Shown here: in pieces, positions 1-6,906 of the stretch | Numbering within the stretch: position 1 is the stretch's first letter | Layout of the letters: each line of letters opens with the position of its first letter | DNA from: Chlamydiota bacterium | GTDB lineage: Bacteria; Chlamydiota; Chlamydiia; Chlamydiales; Rhabdochlamydiaceae | Assembly: GCA_022614855.1 (NCBI GenBank) | Contig: JAKEHU010000029.1 | Span: 86,089 to 150,088, forward strand | Reading direction: 5' to 3' | Length of the DNA: 64,000 nt | Made by a program: the position numbers and the translations under genes | Notes under the pieces: generated by a model | Seen by the model: only the letters and a program-made list of their open reading frames with translations | Database searches by the model: none | Told to the model about the DNA's origin: nothing

Positions 1-485
1 TTCGATGATAATTTGTTAGCTAAATCATCGATGTCATTGTCCTTACTCTGTTCTGTTGCCTTCATAAAAATTTTATATAAAGACCTCTCTTCCCCATCAA
101 CAAGTGTATTTTTAATCCTTAATTTAAACCGTTCAAATATCGAATTATTTTTAAAACTAACAATAACATCTTTGGATATGAAATCGGCGACATCTTTTCC
201 GTCATTGTTCTTAAGATAGAGACTCCAAACCACCCATACTGAAATCTTCTCGAATTCCTTTACTACTTTATCTGTGATTTCTTTCGGACAATCACTTTTA
301 CGAATTTTTTCATTTATAAATTCTTGTGCCAAACGGATATGACGAAGCTTTTCTTCATCGAGATTCACCTCTATTGGTATAGAGCTTTTTTCTTTTTCTT
401 TTACATGGATTTTATTATCGACAAAGTCAATATGTCGATCGATAAAACTATTTACATGGTTTATGCATTCTAAATTCGTTGTCAT
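1..485 (-). CDS. Hypothetical protein, 3' end outside the window
   Basis: An open frame runs leftward from an ATG at 485 for 161 codons and leaves the window without a stop, so the C-terminus is missing. The visible protein starts MTTNLECINHVNSFIDRH, is rich in Lys, Glu and Asp, and looks mostly helical. It has no signal peptide or membrane segment, and I recognise no domain. The Shine-Dalgarno sequence upstream is poor. Lys/Asn-rich composition like its neighbours suggests a lineage-specific chlamydial gene. The frame is uninterrupted over 485 nt in AT-rich DNA, which supports a real gene. Confidence 0.6.
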   Translation of the reverse strand, partial: MTTNLECINHVNSFIDRHIDFVDNKIHVKEKEKSSIPIEVNLDEEKLRHIRLAQEFINEKIRKSDCPKEITDKVVKEFEKISVWVVWSLYLKNNDGKDVADFISKDVIVSFKNNSIFERFKLRIKNTLVDGEERSLYKIFMKATEQSKDNDIDDLANKLSS

Positions 486-525
486 AGATTTTTAGCAAGT
501 AGTTTAAAGATGTCTTTGAATTTCA

Positions 526-1243
526 TCAAGCAGCAAAATCAAATGGCCCTTTTGCTCCTTTTATCTTTTCATATACCTGCTCCAAATCCGTTGAGGTAAA
601 TTGCTTTAGAGGTGGATTTATTGTTCCATTGCAATCTACTCTTTTTAGGCCCCCCGTTTCAGCAATGTTTTTTGAAGGCGCTTTTTGGGATCTTAAATTG
701 GCCTGCTTGTTGACTTTGCTCCCAAGGATCGCAAATAAAAGGAGCTGTACTCCCACTTCTAAATACCTTTCCCCGTCATATTCCTTTTTAGCCTCCAAAA
801 GGAGCCAAAGCCATCTTACTGACCATTTGAATGAAGACTGCTTGCCTTCCTAAAAGGGGTGAGAGCAGAAAAGAGGTATGATAGGCGAGATGGATTGAAT
901 TTTTGCCTATTTTTTTCCAATTTCTCTCAGAAATTAAAACAGATAGTTTGTAAATTTTTTTAATGGATTGGTACCCATGGCAAAAAATCTCACTTCCATT
1001 TGGGCATATTTTCCAAAGAATCAGATTCCCAATAAAAAAAGCAGATTTAGAAAGAACCGACTGTTCTTTCGAATTGATTTGCTCTACCAACTTGAGAAAA
1101 TGGCTAAGTGGAGAAACTAGATGAGAAATAGGTTCATACTGTTCTAAAAGAGTTAATGATAACTTTGTTATGCGAAGGGGCTCAATTTTAAAAGATAGAA
1201 AATTGAAAGAAGTGGTTATATTTAAATTAACTGAGCCAAACAT
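526..1243 (-). pseudogene. Frameshifted member of a small hydrophobic protein family
   Basis: Two frames, 788-1243 (151 codons from ATG) and 526-798 (opening only at TTG), overlap by 11 nt and together would give about 238 residues. The first ends ...MVSKMALAPFGG. The second continues as LLEAKKEYDGERYLEVGVQ. By eye the joined product follows the layout of the 230-residue protein at 34286-34978, whose tail reads HVLKDYSGKIQFESPLLEL, and also the 205-residue protein at 34975-35592. The switch sits at a CTCCTTTTGGAG palindrome and needs a +1 (or -2) shift. The simplest reading is one indel in a formerly intact gene. Programmed frameshifting or two separate genes is less likely. Confidence 0.55.
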
Positions 1244-1336
1244 AGGCCAATAATTGTACTAAATATAACTATTAATTTAAATTAGTAAATCAAATACAAA
1301 TAATTGTAAAAAATATTTTTAATTTTTTGACTTAAG

Positions 1337-2488
1337 TCAATCAAAATGAGCTTTCTTAGCCTCTAAGAGTAGAGCAGCGTGATCGCTAAGCGCAGCTTTT
1401 GGGTCATCCCAATGGGGATCTAGTCTTTTGGTGGTCAAGTTCCATTTGTTTTCGCTTTTTTTATCCAGGAGAATGTAGTCCAATTTTTCATTAATATTCC
1501 TCTTTTCCTTTCCCTTTGCCCAATCATCTAAATTATCTGTAGCAGTTGGTTCTAGAGAATCCTTGTTTGGATCGCAAAAGCGGCTCGGGATTTTATTATA
1601 CTCAGTTATTTTGAGCTGATCGAGATTAAAATCTCCTGCTAAAAAGACAGATTTATTTTGATCAAACTGATTCATTTTTCCTTTAATTTCGTCAAATTGT
1701 TGGTCCCTGACGAGATCGCGTTCACTATGGGGGTCGAGGTGGGTATTGATGAGATAGAAGTCTTTCATCTCTACTACAAAAAAGCCCCTTCTTATTCCTG
1801 GCTGTGATCCTTTTTTACCTGCGATCGCTACATTAAAACTGGTAAATTCGATAAATTCTGGCTTCTGGACGGGTTTGCCTTTAGTAGCTATCAAGAGACC
1901 GCTACTTTGTTTCCACAAGTGAAATCCAGGCTCAAAATGAAAATCTGTATAGAGATCTTTCAATTGCTCGCACAATTGCAATGCCTCTTCATATCCAACT
2001 TCCTGTAAACAAAGAAAACTAGGCTCATGCAGTTTAATTTGCTGGACTAGCTCCTTTATTCTTCCAGCCATTACCCCTCCAAAGATGATTGACATTCCTG
2101 TCATTCTGCAGATATTCCAAGTCATGATCTTAATGTGAGAAAAATCAATTAGAGGTTGTCCCCTTCCAAGAATATGAAAGTAGTCTTTTTCTCGTATTAG
2201 ATAAGAAAAACCGGTGAAAGGAGTACTTAAAAGACCCAAGGTCACGCTTAAAGGAGAGCAGCCACACACAACAATCGTAGCAAAGGTATTTTTTATCCTT
2301 TGTAAGCCATCAGAGTTGTCTCTATAAGAAGAAAATTCTTTGGAGACATAAGAAACAGTCTTCCAAAGTGGTCTTTGCAAAATCATTTTTGCAACCCAAA
2401 AACTCCAATGGGAAATATCCTGCCTACTTGGTATGGTTTGATAGCAGGCATTTAAAAATTCTTTTGATAAAACAGCAATGCGGTTCAT
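1337..2488 (-). CDS. Endonuclease/exonuclease/phosphatase-fold protein
   Basis: This 383-residue protein has a C-terminal EEP-fold hydrolase domain (about residues 118-376), with the expected metal and phosphate motifs in order: TWN (123-125), LQEV (161-164, catalytic Glu), NTHLD (248-252), GDFNLD (285-290), DYI (337-339) and SDH (368-370). The fold covers AP endonucleases, inositol phosphatases and sphingomyelinases, and the sequence alone does not say which. The first 115 residues are not part of the domain. They include a hydrophobic stretch at about 70-98, which could be a membrane anchor or a type III-secretion-type hydrophobic region. It lies 28 nt downstream of umuC on the same strand and may be cotranscribed. 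A TTGACTTAAGTCAA palindrome follows the stop. Confidence 0.8.
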   Translation of the reverse strand: MNRIAVLSKEFLNACYQTIPSRQDISHWSFWVAKMILQRPLWKTVSYVSKEFSSYRDNSDGLQRIKNTFATIVVCGCSPLSVTLGLLSTPFTGFSYLIREKDYFHILGRGQPLIDFSHIKIMTWNICRMTGMSIIFGGVMAGRIKELVQQIKLHEPSFLCLQEVGYEEALQLCEQLKDLYTDFHFEPGFHLWKQSSGLLIATKGKPVQKPEFIEFTSFNVAIAGKKGSQPGIRRGFFVVEMKDFYLINTHLDPHSERDLVRDQQFDEIKGKMNQFDQNKSVFLAGDFNLDQLKITEYNKIPSRFCDPNKDSLEPTATDNLDDWAKGKEKRNINEKLDYILLDKKSENKWNLTTKRLDPHWDDPKAALSDHAALLLEAKKAHFD

Positions 2489-2516
2489 ATTGAGGAAAAA
2501 TTATAAGAGTAAAGAC

Positions 2517-3776
2517 TTAATATACAAGCAATAACTCATCCCAGCGAGTGGTAAATCGATTAGAAACAAGACCGCTCTTTTCTTCCACCTGTTTTTTGAC
2601 CCCTTCTGCTCCAAATTGGATACTCTCTTCTCCAAAGGTATTTCGAATCGCATCAAAGAGATCCATGGCTTTTTTCTCTTTTTTCTTTGCTGAGACGGAT
2701 TGTCCAAACAGATCTCCTTGATAGCTTTCATGGAAAATGAATCCACTCAACGTTACTCCTACCTTTTTGTAGGGGTATCCTTTTCGGTAAATGGAATTTA
2801 AGACCTTCTTAGCTTGGGAAATGAGGGTAGGTGTATAATTGGTTGGTTCGATCAGTGCTATTCCAGAAGAGTTGAAATAGGGTTTTTGGATGAAGGGGGA
2901 AGTCAGAAGGAAAACGGTGAGAAAGCTGGTATAAGAGTTTTGGTCTCGCAATTTTTCTGCAGCCTTAGATACATAGCCGGAAAGAGCTTCTTCTAATTCT
3001 TCTAAAAGATAAAGCCTCTTTTCAAAGGATCGAGAGCAGGTAATGGATTGTTTTGGCTCTTCTATATCTTCCAAATGCAAACAAGAGACTCCCCCCAGTT
3101 CTAAAGCAATTTTTGCTTCAGAAATAGAAAAAGTTTCTCGTAGCCAGCTCTGATTTGCCCTTTTTAATTCCAATCCATTTTTGATGCCAAAGGAGTGCAA
3201 TCTTTGGCTAAGCTTTTCCCCGATCCCCCAGATATCTTTCAGTGGAAGTTTTTGTAAAATCTGATCCATTTTCACCTCCTCGATCAAAGCAAAAACCCCT
3301 TCTAATTTTTCATCTCGCTTAGCTAAATCATTCGCCACTTTAGCCAAAGTTTTTGTCTTTCCAATCCCAATAGAAACAGGTATGCCAGTGAATTTCTCAA
3401 TCTTTTTTTGTATTTTTTTTGCCTCTTCTTCGCAATGGTTAAGTGGGAGAAGAAGAAAGGCTTCATCAATGGAATATTCTTCAACTTCAGGAGCGCATTC
3501 CTGAAGAATCTGCATGACACGACAGGACATATCTCCATACAAAGAAAAATTCGAGGAGTAGACAATGACCTTTTTTTCTTTAAATAAAGCAAGATACTTG
3601 TAGGCTGGAGCTCCCATGGGAATTCCTAACCGTTTGGCTTCCCTAGACCTTGCAATGATGCACCCATCATTATTGGAAAGAACAACAACAGGTTTGCCGA
3701 GAAGTTTGGGATTGAATAGCCTTTCGCAAGAGACAAAAAACTGGTTGCAATCTACTAGAAAATAATAATCATCCAT
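2517..3776 (-). CDS. umuC: Y-family translesion DNA polymerase V subunit UmuC
   Basis: This 419-residue protein has the Y-family layout. VDCNQFFVSCE (catalytic Asp9) is at the N-terminus and the catalytic pair is in SIDEAF (Asp104, Glu105). A helix-hairpin-helix region follows (IWGIGEKL, about residue 196), then the little-finger domain and the UmuC-type C-terminal DUF4113-like region. QGDLFG, near residues 350-356, fits a beta-clamp binding motif. UmuC copies past lesions when bound to processed UmuD. The umuD-like gene lies just upstream, separated by 77 nt that contain an AAAGGCTAAA repeat. ATG at 3776 is the natural start. No LexA-type operator was seen upstream of the pair. Confidence 0.93.
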   Translation of the reverse strand: MDDYYFLVDCNQFFVSCERLFNPKLLGKPVVVLSNNDGCIIARSREAKRLGIPMGAPAYKYLALFKEKKVIVYSSNFSLYGDMSCRVMQILQECAPEVEEYSIDEAFLLLPLNHCEEEAKKIQKKIEKFTGIPVSIGIGKTKTLAKVANDLAKRDEKLEGVFALIEEVKMDQILQKLPLKDIWGIGEKLSQRLHSFGIKNGLELKRANQSWLRETFSISEAKIALELGGVSCLHLEDIEEPKQSITCSRSFEKRLYLLEELEEALSGYVSKAAEKLRDQNSYTSFLTVFLLTSPFIQKPYFNSSGIALIEPTNYTPTLISQAKKVLNSIYRKGYPYKKVGVTLSGFIFHESYQGDLFGQSVSAKKKEKKAMDLFDAIRNTFGEESIQFGAEGVKKQVEEKSGLVSNRFTTRWDELLLVY

Positions 3777-3782
3777 AAAATG

Positions 3783-3874
3783 GAAAGGCTAAATGCTAAA
3801 ATCTAAAGGCTAAAAGGGAAAAAACAATTTCTCTCATTTTTAGCTTTTAGCTTTTATACTTTAGCCTTTAGCTT
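3783..3874. repeat. AAAGGCTAAA-type dispersed repeat, inverted copy
   Basis: Between umuC and umuD, several AAAGGCTAAA and GCTAAAA units on the plus strand face the same units in inverse orientation (TTTAGCCTTT). The result is a potential hairpin of about 90 bp. Its right arm includes the last codons and stop of umuD (encoding HKLKAKV). Related units occur at 11125, 19095, 37563 and 58989. Confidence 0.7.
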
Positions 3875-4243
3875 ATGGATGACATAGGTTACCACTCCCC
3901 AAATTTGCCAATCTCCTTGAGATTTAAGTGCAATTGGTTGTTCCCCTTCAGAAAGGAGAAAAATAGCCCCTTTTTGTTTCTTTAGCCTTCTGACAAGAAA
4001 CTCCCCTTCTATAACCGCAATGACAATATCCCCATTTTTGGCTTCTAGAGCCCGGTCGACTATGAGAATATCCTCAGGGAAAATGGAGCTGCTTTGCATC
4101 GAATCGGTTGCAACGCGGACAAAAAAGGTAGCAGCAGGATGAGCAATGAGCTCTTGATTCAGATCTAACCTAGCAGCAAAGGTCTCAGAGTGTGTTTGCA
4201 AATTATGCTTTCGATCTTTGGAAGTTTTTCGATGATCTTTCAT
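3854..4243 (-). CDS. umuD: UmuD-like S24 protein lacking the catalytic Lys and cleavage site
   Basis: The protein aligns with the peptidase S24/UmuD core: LDLNQELIAHPAATFFVRV, then the Ser of the catalytic dyad in ATDSM (Ser48 here), then EDILIVDRAL and GDIVIAVIEGEF. Where E. coli UmuD has Lys97 (EFTVKKL), this protein has Arg85 (EFLVRRL). The Cys-Gly or Ala-Gly cleavage site expected about 35 residues before the Ser is not visible. I chose ATG at 4243 because GAGGAA sits 6 nt before it; ATG at 4261 would add six residues. The 5' coding region, including that Shine-Dalgarno sequence, lies within the palindrome at 4187-4368. It pairs with umuC downstream. I infer a pre-processed, UmuD'-like polymerase partner that no longer self-cleaves. 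Confidence 0.82.
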   Translation of the reverse strand: MKDHRKTSKDRKHNLQTHSETFAARLDLNQELIAHPAATFFVRVATDSMQSSSIFPEDILIVDRALEAKNGDIVIAVIEGEFLVRRLKKQKGAIFLLSEGEQPIALKSQGDWQIWGVVTYVIHKLKAKV

Positions 4244-4368
4244 GTCGACTTCCTCGGTCATATGCAGCTTCGCATATTGTCTTCGTCAGCCGATACGGAC
4301 TTCTTCCCATGCAATATCATCGAAAAACTTCTCAAATCTCTAAAAAGCATAATTTGCAAACACACTCT
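4187..4368. repeat. 182-bp imperfect palindrome overlapping the umuD start
   Basis: AGAGTGTGTTTGCAAATTAT at 4187 is repeated in inverse orientation ending at 4368. The arms continue through a shared GAAGTTTTTCGATGAT block, giving roughly 50 bp of strong similarity per arm before the interior diverges. A smaller ATATGC...GCATAT hairpin sits near the centre. The left arm is the N-terminal coding sequence of umuD; the right arm is non-coding and lies before the ankyrin gene stop at 4412. The size and arms suggest an inserted palindromic element. Confidence 0.75.
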
Positions 4369-4411
4369 TAGGTTTTTCGACAAAGGAGATTTTCACAGAG
4401 ATGGTTATATA

Positions 4412-6901
4412 TTACTTCTTTTTCCCAAATGTAAAATTTGGATTATAAAAATCAAAAGGAGAAAAACTTGTGCCGAGTTGAGAAAGAGTTAGATAGTCCA
4501 CATTTCTCTGCTTTGTCTCATTTGCAATTTTTTTAGCAAAAGTATCACTTTTAAAAAAACAGGTTAGCAACGTGCGATTTAAGGTAATTTCCTGATCCAG
4601 AATCTCTTTCAAAAGCCCCTCATCCACTTTTTTTCTATCCATTTCTTTCCACAGTTTTTCTAAAACATCAATAGAACCTTTTATTGCAGTGATTTGCTTT
4701 AAATCTGACAAGAAATTGAGTTTTTTCTCAAAAAGTTGGATAAACTCATTCCATTTTTCAAGAGAATTTGAGTTCTTATTCAAAATTTCCTCTTTGAAAC
4801 CTTTTAAATCGATGTCAACACCGATCATTCGCAAATCTGCCCCTAATTCAAGCCCATAGCCGTATATTTGTTGAAATCTCTCCTCAGACAATTTAAGGTA
4901 CTTTTTATAATCATCTGCTTTTGTAGCCTGCGTAGCTTCAGCTATGGCTAATAGTAGCTCTTTCTCATTAAAAAGCTGTTTTATCTGTTCAAATGTCTTT
5001 TTATTCATATCTTTAGATAATTTGCTATACAATCCGACCAAGCGCTCAGCAGATTCTAATAAGGGTTGCAATTTCTCTATCAATTGTTCAGATTGAATAT
5101 AAGCTTGAGTAAGTAAATTCTTACATTCATTGAGTCCATTTAAATAAACCTTAGCAAAAGCTAAATTTTCTACTTGTTCTTTTTCCACTTCCAAACGAAT
5201 TAAATTCTCATTTATTTTAGAAAGAAGCAGCGGATCTTTGAATAATTGAAGAAGAATTGTCAATTTAGAAGTCAATTCTGCATATTTTTCAGAATAAATC
5301 GTAATTCCATTTCCAGCCTTTTCATGGTTCTTGGTCATATTTCTAAGAAACCCATTTAAAGAATTGATCAAATCAAAATAGGAAAAAATGGACTGGTGGA
5401 TATCCTTTCCTTCTTCATTCCATCTTTGCTTCCATTCATCAAATTTCTTGTTAAAGCAATTCAATTCGTGTGTGAGAATTTGGGATGGCTTTCCTTCTCT
5501 TGGTCTACAAATAATAGAAAAGGGTGTCTCCAATTCTGTCACCGTATCCTCCCATCCAAGCTCTGTAGATGTGTGTTGAAAAATTCTTGCTTTGTCTTTA
5601 TCCAGCTTTTCCTTTTCGATTAAATATTCATAAAGACCTACATGATCTTCAGCAGCAGCGATATGCAACATTGTCGTCCCATTTTCTATGATTTCTTTAG
5701 GATTTAGATGAAACTTATCTTTCAAATATTTGAAAAACTCTACCGAACCATTCTGTGCAGCAATAAAAAGAATTGACTCTGATTTAAATAAATGAGCTTC
5801 CAGAGATGGGCGGCCTTTCATCACCAAATCAAAACATTCGATGGGATCTTTTGCATGTGAGAAAATCGACCAGATTGCCATATGTCCATTTTCATCTACA
5901 CTGAGTAGACCATTACTATCTTGTTTCAAAAAGTATTCCAATACCTTTGCACTTTTTATAAAAAAAGCAGCTGTTTGAAGTTTATTATTTTTTTTTACAA
6001 ATGATCTATGATCTAAGCTATAAACATATTCCACCAATGGCAAGTTATCCGCTTCTACAGCAAAGTGAATGTCTGTATTCAAATTTTTCACGTTAAATAG
6101 CCGAGAAGATCCATTTTCAATTAAAAGCTTAGCCTTATCGAGCTCCCCTAAAGATACTGCTAGTAGGTAAGGAGTATAACCACCGCCATTCGTGAGATTT
6201 ATAAAAAACTTAAGCTGATCTTTTCCCTTTTTTGTATATTCCTTTAATAATAAATCTAAGATTTCTTGGGTTCCATAAGAAACACACAAATGAAAAGGAG
6301 TATCTCCTTTCTCATTGCGATTAAAAGTCAGGTAATTGATTGGTACACCAGATTGTATTAACTCTTCACAAATTGCTTTGTCATTACATAAAATAGCCCA
6401 ATGCCAAGGAGAATTCTTGGAAGAATCGCGCCAATTACCATTTTTTTTAATTACTTTTAAAAGCTTTTTTAAAAAATCTAATTGTTTAAATTTAATTGCA
6501 TGATTAATGTGCTCTATAGTGATTTTATTTTTATTTTTTTTCTTACTGACAAAATTTTCTATTAGGGATATGTTGCCATTTTCAATAGCGGAAAATAAAA
6601 GATCTTCCTCTTTGGCAACAAGTTTTGAAAGAAGGTTGTAGTAGGTCAAATTTTTCTGAGGAAATATATCAAGTATTTCCAATAATTTATAAATTTTATC
6701 CACAAAACTGATAGAGGAGGGATAAAGTAATTGACATTCTGGCAGAGTTAACACCTTTAAAATCCTATTATTAATGGTAGATAAAGGATGAGGAACATGA
6801 GGAATAATAGTTAAGGAAATTTTATTTGCAGGTGAGGGCAATTCCTTTTTAATATCGTCTATTATTAGTTTTAAAGATAGTGATAGTTCAATTGAAGACA
6901 T
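4412..6901 (-). CDS. Ankyrin-repeat protein, tandem paralogue A
   Basis: This 829-residue protein has an N-terminal helical region of about 110 residues followed by ankyrin-type repeats over roughly residues 110-430. Repeat signatures seen are NSPWHWAILCNDKAICEELI, GDTPFHLCVSYG, GYTPYLLAVSLG, ESILFIAAQNGSVEFFKYL and TMLHIAAAEDHVGLYEYL. The C-terminal half is Lys/Glu-rich and probably coiled coil. There is no signal peptide or clear membrane segment. It is clearly paralogous to the gene at 6907-9222, sharing an ILKVL..ECQLLY-type motif near residue 50 and a first repeat of the same design. The two genes are 5 nt apart. Ankyrin proteins of intracellular bacteria are often secreted effectors; that role is inferred here. 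Confidence 0.85.
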   Translation of the reverse strand: MSSIELSLSLKLIIDDIKKELPSPANKISLTIIPHVPHPLSTINNRILKVLTLPECQLLYPSSISFVDKIYKLLEILDIFPQKNLTYYNLLSKLVAKEEDLLFSAIENGNISLIENFVSKKKNKNKITIEHINHAIKFKQLDFLKKLLKVIKKNGNWRDSSKNSPWHWAILCNDKAICEELIQSGVPINYLTFNRNEKGDTPFHLCVSYGTQEILDLLLKEYTKKGKDQLKFFINLTNGGGYTPYLLAVSLGELDKAKLLIENGSSRLFNVKNLNTDIHFAVEADNLPLVEYVYSLDHRSFVKKNNKLQTAAFFIKSAKVLEYFLKQDSNGLLSVDENGHMAIWSIFSHAKDPIECFDLVMKGRPSLEAHLFKSESILFIAAQNGSVEFFKYLKDKFHLNPKEIIENGTTMLHIAAAEDHVGLYEYLIEKEKLDKDKARIFQHTSTELGWEDTVTELETPFSIICRPREGKPSQILTHELNCFNKKFDEWKQRWNEEGKDIHQSIFSYFDLINSLNGFLRNMTKNHEKAGNGITIYSEKYAELTSKLTILLQLFKDPLLLSKINENLIRLEVEKEQVENLAFAKVYLNGLNECKNLLTQAYIQSEQLIEKLQPLLESAERLVGLYSKLSKDMNKKTFEQIKQLFNEKELLLAIAEATQATKADDYKKYLKLSEERFQQIYGYGLELGADLRMIGVDIDLKGFKEEILNKNSNSLEKWNEFIQLFEKKLNFLSDLKQITAIKGSIDVLEKLWKEMDRKKVDEGLLKEILDQEITLNRTLLTCFFKSDTFAKKIANETKQRNVDYLTLSQLGTSFSPFDFYNPNFTFGKKK

Positions 6902-6906
6902 ATAGA

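Noticed and set aside
13..219. A 68-codon plus-strand frame at the left edge
   Set aside because: It lies opposite a longer open minus-strand gene that runs off the window.
629..853. A 74-codon plus-strand frame across the frameshifted gene
   Set aside because: It is antisense to the family-like minus-strand frames and has no protein features.
4244..4480. LexA-type SOS operator upstream of umuD
   Set aside because: No CTGT-N8-ACAG-like or related operator was seen; the region is a palindromic repeat instead.
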